Shown here in pieces: positions 47,262 to 55,692 of a stretch of 64,000 nucleotides of DNA. Numbering within the stretch: the stretch's first letter is position 1; every line of letters begins with the position of its first letter. The position numbers and the translations under genes are program-made. The notes under the pieces are model-generated. The model made no database searches and was not told the DNA's origin. It saw only the letters and a list, made by a program, of their open reading frames with translations. Source of the DNA: Caballeronia sp. M1242 (GTDB lineage: Bacteria; Pseudomonadota; Gammaproteobacteria; Burkholderiales; Burkholderiaceae); assembly GCF_017220215.1 (NCBI RefSeq), contig NZ_CP071129.1, positions 2,728,001 to 2,792,000 on the forward strand, in the 5' to 3' direction.

Positions 47262-48254
47262 TTACGCCGGAGACTGGCCTGCGTACTCGAATAGCGCAAC
47301 GCCCCAGGACAACCCGACGCCGAACCCGACCGTCATCACGATATCGCCGGGCTCGAGCAATGCCATCTGTTCCGCGAGCAGAATAGGCACGGAGGCCGAG
47401 ACGGTATTGCCCATATACGCGCAATTGTTCGGAACCTGCTCGTCACTGAGCCGAAGCTTCTTGGCCAACTGCGATGTCACGAAGTCGTTCGCCTGATGGA
47501 ACACGAACTTCCTGATCTGACTGATGCTCAACCCGGTATCGCTCAACGCCGTTTCGACCGCTTTCGGGACTTCGCGCAGTGCGAAATTGAAGATCGCTGT
47601 GCCATCCATGTAGATGCCGGGCGCGTGCTCGCTCGGTCGAATAGCGGACCCCTGAGCGACGAACGCATCGTATCCCGAGCCGTCTGCGAAGGTGCGGCAG
47701 TACAAGAAGCGCAATCCTTGCGGACGCGTCGAGAATTCGCATGCCGTCGCGGCATCGCCGAACAGCACGCGTGTCGTGATGTCGTCGCGCCGAAGCAGAC
47801 GCGAGTACGTATCGGCGTTGATGAGCACCGCGCTCTTCTCTGTCGGGAACGACCGCTGCAACGCAACGACCGTCTGTGTTCCCAGCACGAAGCCGGAGCA
47901 GCCCTGGTTGATGTCCATGACGAGGCAATCGTTTGCCAGCTTTGCCATACCGTGGACGCGCGAGGACACGCCCGGAATCAGATGATCGGGCGTTTGCGTG
48001 CAGACGATCAACGCGCTGACGCCTGTCGCGGGACTCGCTGCGAGCAGCTGTTGCGCGGCCGCGAATGCGAGGTCGCTCGTATATTGATCGGGACCTGCGA
48101 CAGGCCGGCTGTGCACGCCTGTTTTTCGCACGATGCGCTCGTAATTCGCATCGGCAATGCCCAACGTCGAAGCGTCGTTTTGCTCGATTCGCTCGCCCTG
48201 AACGACTACGATCGAATTCAGGTAGACGTCGGGCATGGACAGCACATTTGACAT
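47262..48254 (-). CDS. 3-oxoacyl-ACP synthase III-like enzyme (KAS III) 2
   Basis: The 330-residue product has KAS III catalytic residues: Cys in MDINQGCSGFVLG, His in FVFHQANDFV, and Asn in YMGNTVSASVP. It is clearly divergent from the first KAS III of this locus, with a distinct N-terminal part. The ATG at 48254 has an AAGGTA site; an earlier in-frame start at 48293 is less likely. It could be a second condensing enzyme or an acyltransferase of the KAS III fold that moves an acyl group to a sugar. It follows the aminotransferase gene on the same strand with a 65-nt gap. Confidence 0.9.
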   Translation of the reverse strand: MSNVLSMPDVYLNSIVVVQGERIEQNDASTLGIADANYERIVRKTGVHSRPVAGPDQYTSDLAFAAAQQLLAASPATGVSALIVCTQTPDHLIPGVSSRVHGMAKLANDCLVMDINQGCSGFVLGTQTVVALQRSFPTEKSAVLINADTYSRLLRRDDITTRVLFGDAATACEFSTRPQGLRFLYCRTFADGSGYDAFVAQGSAIRPSEHAPGIYMDGTAIFNFALREVPKAVETALSDTGLSISQIRKFVFHQANDFVTSQLAKKLRLSDEQVPNNCAYMGNTVSASVPILLAEQMALLEPGDIVMTVGFGVGLSWGVALFEYAGQSPA

Positions 48255-48319
48255 AGAAGATACCTTGATAAATGGCGCACGGACCCTGTGCAACGGCAGC
48301 GCGCTAACGCTATGGCCGC

Positions 48320-49465
48320 TTACGCGTGCGCCAGTTCGCTGGCGCGATCACGCACCGTCGCTGCCGCCAACACCAGTTCGATGATCCTGTCCTGCGTGTC
48401 GCTGTCGAGTGCCGGGAAGATGGGCAGGCACAGCACTTCGCGGGAGATAGCCGTCGCCACGGGCAGATTCGCCGATCCCGCCGACGGCAGTCCGCGGTAG
48501 CTCGGAAACTCGCTGATGAGGGGATAGAAATACCGCCGGGCGAGGATGTCTTCCGCACGCAGCGCATCGTAAAGCGCGTCGCGCGTGATGGGGAAGTCTG
48601 CCGTCACGCGCACCGGGAAGTACGAATGGTTGCGCGTGCTGTCGATGGGCGCGACAGGCAGCAGCAGTCCCTTCACGCCTGAGAGCGCCGCCTCGTAGCG
48701 CGCCGCAATCCGCGCGCGCGCGACAGAAATCCTGTCCATATGCTGCAACTGCAAGAGCCCGAAGGCCGCCTGCAGTTCGTTCATTTTCGCGTTGATGCCG
48801 GGTTTTACGACGGTGACTTCATCGGCGAAACCGAAGTTCTTCAGATGGTCGATGTGGCGCTTCGTCTTGGCGTCGTGGCAGATGATCGCGCCGCCTTCGA
48901 ACGTGTTGAAGATCTTCGTGCCGTGAAAACTGAGCACCGACATGTCGCCGAACTTCAGCACGGACTCGCCCGAGCGGCGCACGCCGAACGCATGAGCCGC
49001 GTCGTAGAGCACGCGCAGGCCATACGTGTCGGCGATCCGTTCGATCTCTTCCACGTCGCACGGGTTGCCGTAGACGTGAACGGGCAGGATAGCCGTGGTT
49101 TGCGGCGTAATGGCCGCTTCGATCTTGCGCGGATCGAGGTTCATCGTCACGGGGTCGATGTCGGCGAAGACGGGCTTGATGCCGTTCCAGTGCAACGCGT
49201 GCGTCGTCGCGACAAAGCTGAACGGCGTCGTGATGACTTCGCCCGTCACTTTCATCGCCTGCAACGCGGTGATGAGCGCGAGGGTGCCGTTTGAGAACAG
49301 CGACAGATACTCGACACCCAGGTATTCGCAAAGCGCCGCTTCGAGCTGCGTGTGAAAGGGGCCGCCATTGGTCACCTGCTTGCTGTCCCAGATTTGCTGC
49401 AGATACGGAAGAAACTCCTCGAGGGGAGGCAGGTAGGGCTGAGTGACCGGAACGAGTGTTTGCAT
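48320..49465 (-). CDS. DegT/DnrJ/EryC1/StrS sugar aminotransferase (VioA/FdtB-like)
   Basis: PLP enzyme that puts an amino group on a 4-keto-6-deoxy (or 3-keto) nucleotide sugar. The 381-residue product begins VPVTQPYLPPLEEFLPYLQQ, resembling VioA-type 4-aminotransferases (dTDP-viosamine). It has LFSNGTLALITALQAM, ILPVHVYGNPCDVEEIERIA, and the PLP-lysine region SFHGTKIFNTFEGG. The ATG at 49465 is chosen for homology; the frame is open to 49537. It supplies the amino sugar that the acyltransferases would modify. Confidence 0.9.
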   Translation of the reverse strand: MQTLVPVTQPYLPPLEEFLPYLQQIWDSKQVTNGGPFHTQLEAALCEYLGVEYLSLFSNGTLALITALQAMKVTGEVITTPFSFVATTHALHWNGIKPVFADIDPVTMNLDPRKIEAAITPQTTAILPVHVYGNPCDVEEIERIADTYGLRVLYDAAHAFGVRRSGESVLKFGDMSVLSFHGTKIFNTFEGGAIICHDAKTKRHIDHLKNFGFADEVTVVKPGINAKMNELQAAFGLLQLQHMDRISVARARIAARYEAALSGVKGLLLPVAPIDSTRNHSYFPVRVTADFPITRDALYDALRAEDILARRYFYPLISEFPSYRGLPSAGSANLPVATAISREVLCLPIFPALDSDTQDRIIELVLAAATVRDRASELAHA

Positions 49466-49810
49466 GGCAGACGCGAATGAGCGGAATGCGCAATGGGCGC
49501 ACGTCCAATGAAACGAGAATAGCGTCGGCCATGGCAATCCGATCGATTGATCAAGCGGGCCAAACGCTGCTATTTCAAGGGATGGTTCGCTCGCGCGGGC
49601 GCGCGAGGATGAGCAAGCGAAATTCAGCGCGACATCGGGCGCGACATCAGTTGCGAATAAGGACGAAAACGCCTCGCTGTTCCGTGGATGGCGTCGAATG
49701 ACTGCTCGCTATTCTGTATGCAAGCCGTCGTGCCATGAATGCCCGGGCGCGGCCATGCAACTTCAGGCTGCCGATGTGCGCCCTCTTTCTCGAACAGGAC
49801 CCGCTTTTCC
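49466..49810. other. Divergent intergenic region in the glycosylation locus
   Basis: This 345-base region separates the minus-strand aminotransferase from the plus-strand glycosyltransferase and should carry promoters for both. I found no confident promoter, operator or RNA element. Confidence 0.45.
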
Positions 49811-52591
49811 ATGACCACCGTCAGCATCCTCATTCCCGCGTTCAAGCCGGACTATCTTGCGAAGGCAATCGCGAGCGCGCAGGCACAGAGCTTCGCGGAC
49901 ATCGAAATCCTGGTCGGCGACGACACGGCGGACGGTCGCTTGCGCCCCATCGTCGAGAGCTTCGACGATCCGCGCATTCGCTATTTCCATCATGCCAGCG
50001 GGGACGCGCGTCGCAATTCGTTTCTGCTGTTCGAACAGGCGCGCGGCGAGTACATCAAGTGGCTTTACGACGACGACCTGCTCATGCCGCGCTCCGTGGA
50101 AGCGTTGGTCGACGCGCTGCGCCGGCATCCCGGTTCGGCCATCGCCGTTCATGAGCGCGTCTTGATCGACGCCGACGACAACGTCCTGCACACGCCGCCG
50201 CCCCTCGTTCCGGCCGGCCAGATTGCGTTGGTCCAACGTCCGGCACTCGTCGAGCACATGGTCGCGCTGGCGAACAACTTCATCGGCGAGCCTAGCAACA
50301 TCATGATGGTGCGCGATGCCGTCGACATGTCGACGGTCATGTTGTACCGCGACTGGGACATCACGTTCCTCAACGACGTCAGCATGTATCTGAACCTCGC
50401 GGAAAAGGGACCGCTCGTGCTGCTGGGCGGCTATCTGAGCTGTTTCCGCCGGCACGGTACGCAGAATTCGGGTGTCGCGAGTCCCATTCTCGTTGCGGGC
50501 TACTACGAATGGGAAGTGATGGTGCGCGGCGAGGCGGCTGCGGGTCAGATGTCCGCGGAAGCGTTGATGCGCGCAAAAGCGCAACTGACTCGCTTGTACA
50601 CGCATGGCATAGACACGCTCGGCATGGTCGAATTGCAGCCATTGCGTGACAACCTCGACGAGCTGGTCAAACAGCCGACTGCGGGACTCTATGCGTCTCC
50701 GCGCTTTCGCGCCGACGCGGCACTGGCGAACGAAAAGATGCACGCGCGCGCGGCGGCCCGTCGGCGGACGCCGGAAGCCAATGTGGCCGCTGCCGCGAAG
50801 CCCGCGACGACGAATCCCGCTGTCGAAGCGCTGCTCGCGCGCGCCGTCGAATGCCATCAGGCCGATCGGCTCGACGAAGCGGAGACGCTGTATCGCGAGA
50901 TCCTCGCGACAGATCCGAACCACCCCGAAGCGCTGCATCTGCTGGGCCTCGTTGCTCACGCCTTCGGCCAATACGCGACAGCCTCCGAGCTGATCATGGC
51001 CGCCATCGCGGTTCGACCGGCGGCCGGGTTCTATTACAACCTCGGCAACGTCATGCAGGCGGACAACCGGCCCGCTGCTGCCGTCGAGTGCTTCCGCCAG
51101 GCGATCGCGCAGCAGCCCGACTATATCGACGCGTACAACAACCTCGGGATTGCGCAGCGCGCGATGCACGACCTGAGCGGCGCTGTCGATTCGTTCGTCA
51201 AGGTCGTGTCGCTGAAACCTGATCACGCGCAAGCCTATAACAGCCTTGCCACGACAATGATGGAGCTCGACGAACTGGATGCCGCCATCGAGTCGTACAG
51301 CACGGCCATTGCGTTGCGTCCGGAGTTGCCGGCGCCGCGCAGCAACCGGTTGTTCGCGTCGAATTACTACAGCGAAGTGACGCCCGCCGCGTACCTGGAG
51401 GAAGCCAAAGGTTTCGACGAAGCCATCACGCAGGGCGTGACGCCGTACCGTGACTGGCTCGTCGAAGCGACGCCGGCGACGGGCCGAGCGTTGCGCGTCG
51501 GCATTGTGTCGGGCGATCTGAAGGAGCACGCCGTCGGCTACCTGCTCGAAAGCGTCGTGAATCATGTCGATGCAGCGCGAGTGGAGTTGCACGCGTATGC
51601 GACGCGCGATGTCGAAGATGCGCTGACGCTGCGCAGCCGGCCGCACTTTGCGACGTGGACGAGCCTCGCCGGTATGACGGACGATGCCGCCGCCGCGCGC
51701 ATCCGCGACGATCGCATCGACGTGCTGATCGATGCATCGGGTCATACGCAGTTCAACCGCCTGCCCGTGTTTGCGCGCAAGCCCGCGCCCGTGCAGGTCA
51801 GCTGGCCCGGTTACTTCGCAAGTACGGGTGTGCGCGCGATCGACTACATGCTCGGCGACCGTTACGTGTTGCCGGAGAGCGAGGCTCACCACTTCACCGA
51901 GCGCGCGTGGCGGATGCCTGACAGCTATTTGTGCTTCACGCCGCCTGCCGAGCAGTCGGACGCGGGCCACCTGCCGATGCTCGACAACGGACATGTGACG
52001 TTCGGCTATTTCGGCAAGCTCGCCAAGATTTCGGATCAGACAGTGACGCTGTGGTCGCGCGTGCTGCATGCCGTCGCGCATTCGCGTCTGTTCATCAAGG
52101 CGCAGAATCTCGATCTGGATCACGCCCGCGAGTCGATCGTCGCGCGTTTCGCTGCACACGGCGTCGATGCATCGCGTCTGATCCTGGAGGACCGTTCGCC
52201 GCGTGCCGAGTATCTGGCCGCGTATCGTCGGGTGGACATCGCGTTGAGCCCGTTCTCGTATCCGGGCCGCACGACGACGGCGGACGGCCTGTTCATGGGC
52301 GTGCCTGTCCTGTGCCTGCGCGGCGAGCGGTTTCTGTCGCACATCGGCGAAAGCATGCTGCATGCGGCCGGTCTGTCCAACTGGATCGCACAAAGCGAAG
52401 ACGACTATGTCGCCAAAGCCACGCAGTTCGCCGCCGATGCGTCGCAACTGCAAGCGCTCCGCAGCGGCCTGCGCGCGCAACTCGTCGCTTCGCCGCTGTG
52501 CGACGCTCCCCGCTTCGCGAAGCATCTGGAAGACGCGCTGCATGGCATGTGGGCGGCACACGTCGCGGCCACCGAAGCTGTGGCGGGGTAG
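49811..52591 (+). CDS. GT2 glycosyltransferase-TPR-OGT/SPINDLY fusion protein
   Basis: A 926-residue three-part protein. Residues ~1-240 are a GT-A family 2 glycosyltransferase (VSILIPAFKPDYLAKAIASA, VGDDTADG, and the DDDLLMP metal motif). Residues ~335-505 hold four to five TPRs (for example EALLARAVECHQADRLDEAE, AYNNLGIAQRAMHDLSGAVD). Residues ~555-926 are a GT41-like OGT/SPINDLY domain (RVGIVSGDLKEHAVGYLLES, IDVLIDASGHTQFNRLPVFA, VSWPGYFASTGVRAIDYMLG, FGYFGKLAKISDQTV, LSPFSYPGRTTTADGLFMGV). TPR-OGT proteins modify Ser/Thr of proteins and are known flagellin glycosyltransferases in Burkholderia and relatives. The GT2 part could add a second sugar. The ATG at 49811 is the start of the GT2 fold. 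Confidence 0.93.
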   Translation: MTTVSILIPAFKPDYLAKAIASAQAQSFADIEILVGDDTADGRLRPIVESFDDPRIRYFHHASGDARRNSFLLFEQARGEYIKWLYDDDLLMPRSVEALVDALRRHPGSAIAVHERVLIDADDNVLHTPPPLVPAGQIALVQRPALVEHMVALANNFIGEPSNIMMVRDAVDMSTVMLYRDWDITFLNDVSMYLNLAEKGPLVLLGGYLSCFRRHGTQNSGVASPILVAGYYEWEVMVRGEAAAGQMSAEALMRAKAQLTRLYTHGIDTLGMVELQPLRDNLDELVKQPTAGLYASPRFRADAALANEKMHARAAARRRTPEANVAAAAKPATTNPAVEALLARAVECHQADRLDEAETLYREILATDPNHPEALHLLGLVAHAFGQYATASELIMAAIAVRPAAGFYYNLGNVMQADNRPAAAVECFRQAIAQQPDYIDAYNNLGIAQRAMHDLSGAVDSFVKVVSLKPDHAQAYNSLATTMMELDELDAAIESYSTAIALRPELPAPRSNRLFASNYYSEVTPAAYLEEAKGFDEAITQGVTPYRDWLVEATPATGRALRVGIVSGDLKEHAVGYLLESVVNHVDAARVELHAYATRDVEDALTLRSRPHFATWTSLAGMTDDAAAARIRDDRIDVLIDASGHTQFNRLPVFARKPAPVQVSWPGYFASTGVRAIDYMLGDRYVLPESEAHHFTERAWRMPDSYLCFTPPAEQSDAGHLPMLDNGHVTFGYFGKLAKISDQTVTLWSRVLHAVAHSRLFIKAQNLDLDHARESIVARFAAHGVDASRLILEDRSPRAEYLAAYRRVDIALSPFSYPGRTTTADGLFMGVPVLCLRGERFLSHIGESMLHAAGLSNWIAQSEDDYVAKATQFAADASQLQALRSGLRAQLVASPLCDAPRFAKHLEDALHGMWAAHVAATEAVAG

Positions 52592-52613
52592 GCAGCCGGG
52601 CGCGAAGGCGTCG

Positions 52614-53320
52614 TGGATCATGCACGATGTTCTGCACACCGCGCGGCTTCAGGTCATTGACCGCGCGTGGCCAGAACTTCGCGCTTTCGGTTTGTTTCAC
52701 CCAGAGCCTCGGCCCGCCACGCGGGCCGTCGCGGCCCACGCCCAGCGCTACGTAGATCGCCTTGTTGCGGACTACGCCTTCGTCGCGGATCTTGTCCCGC
52801 AGCGCGAGGAACGCCCACGGGATACATCGGCTCGGGCGGTCTCTGTTGACCGTCGCGCACCTCGTCGATCGCCCTGCCGGTTACCGTGCTGACGAAGTCC
52901 GCAGTTACTTCGATGCCGTGCATCGCCAGCAGGAAATCGCGGATCTCCCGCGCTACGTGGCGATGATCTTGCCGTCGAAGCCGCCAAAGCGTGGCTCGCC
53001 CTTTGCAATGAGCACCGGATGGAAGTTCCCTTCGCGGTCGCGCGGAATCTCGATGTCGAGAAAGTCGTCGTCTGTCGTGAAGCGCTCGTGGCTCGTGCTG
53101 TCGAGGTGCGCGCCGTCTTCGCGTAGCCCGTCTCGTAGCCGAGGTGCGCGTCTGCTCGCCGCCTAGCGCGCGCTCGGAAATCGTCTTCATTTGCGCGGCC
53201 AGTTGCTCTCTCATTCGCGCGGTCAAGCGTTGCGGCCACCAGTCGCTGGATCAACTCGGGGTCGGGGCTCAGTCCTTCGCCCGATTCGCTCGTTGTTTCT
53301 TTCTAACGTTTGCGTGGCAT
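52614..53320 (-). pseudogene. Truncated, frameshifted IS256-family transposase
   Basis: Fragments in changing minus-strand frames encode an IS256-type transposase. The start ATG at 53320 gives MPRKR then a TAG stop. Next come SGEGLSPDPELIQRLVAATL; then AAQMKTISERALGGE and EIRDFLLAMHGIEVTADFVS with VTGRAIDEVRDGQQRPPEPM; then LRDKIRDEGVVRNKAIYVAL and VKQTESAKFWPRAVNDLKPR. At least one nonsense codon and two frameshifts are needed, and the C-terminal ~40% is missing next to the glycosyltransferase 3' end. The element is dead; terminal inverted repeats were not found. Confidence 0.8.
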
Positions 53321-53411
53321 AACAAGGCTCCTTGGCCGTCAGTTCATGCCTCAAAGAATCGCCGCGTCGAAATAACGGCTGTGCCGCTTCCGACGAACTG
53401 GGTGGTGAAGC

Positions 53412-53510
53412 CTCGTGGATGACGGCATGGACGAATTCCTTGCCATGCTCGCGCATGAGTTGCGCAATCCGCTCGCGCCGCTGCGCACCACACACGAGGT
53501 TTCGGTTAGG
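53412..53510 (+). pseudogene. Histidine-kinase H-box fragment
   Basis: A short stretch encodes DEFLAMLAHELRNPLAPLR, the classic phospho-acceptor H-box of hybrid sensor kinases, after which similarity stops. Nothing of the PAS, dimerisation or ATPase parts is visible. It is a scrap left by a deletion or recombination near the right end of the island. Confidence 0.6.
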
Positions 53511-53693
53511 CTCCACGGCGCTGGCTTCCGCGTGGGCTCCAAGCAACTCGGACGCGCCCGATCAATACCTTCGCCCAATTGGCTCGTTTCGTTTCAGCCA
53601 CCGGCTGCATCGGCCATGCTGATTCACCGCTGCTCGGCGTACACGAAGGCCCTTGATTGCAGGCTCTACAACGGCATAGTGAAAGACAAAGGT

Positions 53694-53725
53694 TTGCTGG
53701 TTCGATCCCAGCCGGGCGCGGCAAG
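53694..53725 (+). repeat. Partial third copy of the tRNA-Arg 3' end
   Basis: TTGCTGG through GGGCGCG (27 nt) is identical to the tRNA-Arg T arm and acceptor 3' strand, then one mismatch (CCA becomes GCA), then AAG. Bases upstream no longer match the anticodon arm. It marks the right end of the composite island, 129 nt before the GGDEF gene. Confidence 0.85.
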
Positions 53726-53853
53726 TCTCACATCTGTCGCTTCGTCGTCATCCCCACGAAGCTCAAGCAACGCAACGCTTTGCCGTTAACCCTACGGCCG
53801 ACCGCGCCCATGACAAACGCGCCGAACGAACAAGAAAAAATCGAGGGGTTCAC

Positions 53854-54936
53854 ATGCAGCAGGCCCACCACCCGCCACGCTGGCCTCATGCGTTTGCATG
53901 GGCGGCGCTTCGGCATCCCGAACGCGAGCAAGCCACGCTGCGCGTCGTGCTCGGCGCCGCGGTGCTGCTTGCCTATACTTGCTACGCGTGGCTTAACCCT
54001 TCGCGCGATGCGTCGCTGGTCGCGCAAATCGTCGGGCTCTATGTGGTGTACGGCGCGGTCACGCTGCTGATCGTCAGCCGGATGGCGTCGCCATCGAAGA
54101 AGCGGCTCGTGGTCACGACCATCGCCGATCAGGCGCTCGTCGGCGCCGCGCTCGCCGCAGGCGGCGAAACCGCGCTGCCGCTCTTGTGGGTGGTCTTCTG
54201 GTTTCTGATCGGCTCGGGCTGCCGTTACGGCAAGCGCACGCTCGCCGTTTCCTGCGCCACCGCGATGACCGTGATCGGCGCGCTCGCGCTCTGGCAGCCG
54301 TGGTGGAACGCTAACCTGTCCGCCTCGCTCGGGCTCGCGTTGAGCGTGCTGGCGGCATCGGTGTATCTGACCGTGCTCGTCGATCGTCTCGGCAACGCCA
54401 ATCGCGATCTCGCGCGTCAGGCATCGACCGATCCGCTCACGGGTCTCGCGAACCGCTACGCGCTGGAACACATCGTCAATCGCACGATGTCCGACGCCAC
54501 GCAGGACACCGTTCTGCTTCTGATCGACCTCGACGGCTTCAAGGAAGTCAACGATACCTACGGTCACGCAGTCGGCGACCTGCTATTGCAGCAGTTCGCC
54601 AACGTGCTCGCCCGCCGCATGTCTAATAGCGACACCGTGGCGCGCCTGGGCGGCGACGAGTTCGTGGTGCTCGCGCTTCAGGCGCAGAGCCGCACGGCCG
54701 TCCTCGCGATCACCGAGGGCATTCACACGGCGCTCGCTTCGATCACGTCGGTGGATGGCCGGCCGGTTTCGGTCTCGGCGAGCATCGGCGCGTGCATGCT
54801 GTCGAGCGCCGCCGACGCTCGCCACGCCGACATCCACGCCGTGCTGCGCGCCGCCGACCGCGCGATGTATCGCGCGAAAAGTCTCGGCATCGGCAAAACG
54901 GTGTTCGCCGAAGCGCGAGACTTCGAAGCCGGCTAG
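53854..54936 (+). CDS. Membrane GGDEF protein, predicted diguanylate cyclase
   Basis: Makes c-di-GMP from two GTP. The 360-residue product has about five transmembrane helices between residues ~25 and 180 and a C-terminal GGDEF domain from ~190 (STDPLTGLANRYALEHIVNR, LLIDLDGFKEVNDTYGHAVGD, VARLGGDEFVVLA). The active-site GGDEF is intact. The RxxD inhibitory site normally found just before it is not present (SNSD at that position), so feedback inhibition may be lost. It sits beside fliA and could feed the YcgR brake encoded at 9.8 kb. It is convergent with fliA (4-nt gap). Confidence 0.92.
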   Translation: MQQAHHPPRWPHAFAWAALRHPEREQATLRVVLGAAVLLAYTCYAWLNPSRDASLVAQIVGLYVVYGAVTLLIVSRMASPSKKRLVVTTIADQALVGAALAAGGETALPLLWVVFWFLIGSGCRYGKRTLAVSCATAMTVIGALALWQPWWNANLSASLGLALSVLAASVYLTVLVDRLGNANRDLARQASTDPLTGLANRYALEHIVNRTMSDATQDTVLLLIDLDGFKEVNDTYGHAVGDLLLQQFANVLARRMSNSDTVARLGGDEFVVLALQAQSRTAVLAITEGIHTALASITSVDGRPVSVSASIGACMLSSAADARHADIHAVLRAADRAMYRAKSLGIGKTVFAEARDFEAG

Positions 54937-54940
54937 CGCA

Positions 54941-55672
54941 TTACGCCTCGACGCTCGTCCACGACTGCTCGCGCAGCTTCGCGCGCAAACGGGCGACCGC
55001 CTGGCTGTGCAGCTGACACACGCGCGATTCGCTCACTTCCATCACCGCGCCGATTTCGCGCAGGTTCAGGCCGCGTTCGTAGTAGAGGCTCATCAGCAGC
55101 TTTTCGCGTTCCGGCAGCTTGTCGATGGCTTCGATCAACGCGCCGCGCAGGCTGTCGTCGAGCAGCGCGGACAGCGGGTCCGAACGATCGACGCAATAAC
55201 GGTCGAGGAACGGCTCGTCGTCGGCGGAGCGATCGAAGTCTTCGTAGTAGATCAGCTGGCTGCCGTGCAGGTCTTGCAGCATCGACTGATATTCGTCGAG
55301 CGGCATCTTCATGTGCTCGGCGATTTCCACTTCGCTCGCGGCGCGGCCGAGGTTCTGCTCGACCTTGTGCACCGCCGATTCCACTTCGCGCGACGTCTTG
55401 CGCATGCTGCGCGGCAGCCAGTCGTTCGCACGCAGCTCGTCGAGCATGGCGCCGCGAATGCGCTGGCTCGCGTAGGTTTCGAACTGCGCGCCCTGATCTT
55501 CCTTGTAGCGGCTCGCCGCATCCAGAAGACCGATCATGCCGGCCTGAATCAGGTCGTCGAGATCGACGCTCGCCGGCATTTTGGCGACGAGCTGAAGTCC
55601 GAGCCGACGAACGAGCGGCGCATATTTAGTCAGGACGTCCGACTGAGAGAGTTTGCCTTGGGCGTTGTACAT
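54941..55672 (-). CDS. fliA: Flagellar sigma factor FliA (sigma-28)
   Basis: RNA polymerase sigma factor for late flagellar genes. The 243-residue product has region 2 (YAPLVRRLGLQLVAKMPASVDLDDLIQAGMIGLLDA), the FETYASQRIRGAMLDELRANDWLPRS block and region 4 (LPEREKLLMSLYYERGLNLREIGAVMEVSESRVCQLHSQA). The ATG at 55672 (AAGGTG site) gives the usual MYNAQGK start; eight more codons are open upstream. Its target sites are visible before flgK, ycgR and flgM. Confidence 0.96.
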   Translation of the reverse strand: MYNAQGKLSQSDVLTKYAPLVRRLGLQLVAKMPASVDLDDLIQAGMIGLLDAASRYKEDQGAQFETYASQRIRGAMLDELRANDWLPRSMRKTSREVESAVHKVEQNLGRAASEVEIAEHMKMPLDEYQSMLQDLHGSQLIYYEDFDRSADDEPFLDRYCVDRSDPLSALLDDSLRGALIEAIDKLPEREKLLMSLYYERGLNLREIGAVMEVSESRVCQLHSQAVARLRAKLREQSWTSVEA

Positions 55673-55692
55673 CTGAGTCACCTTAATCTTGA

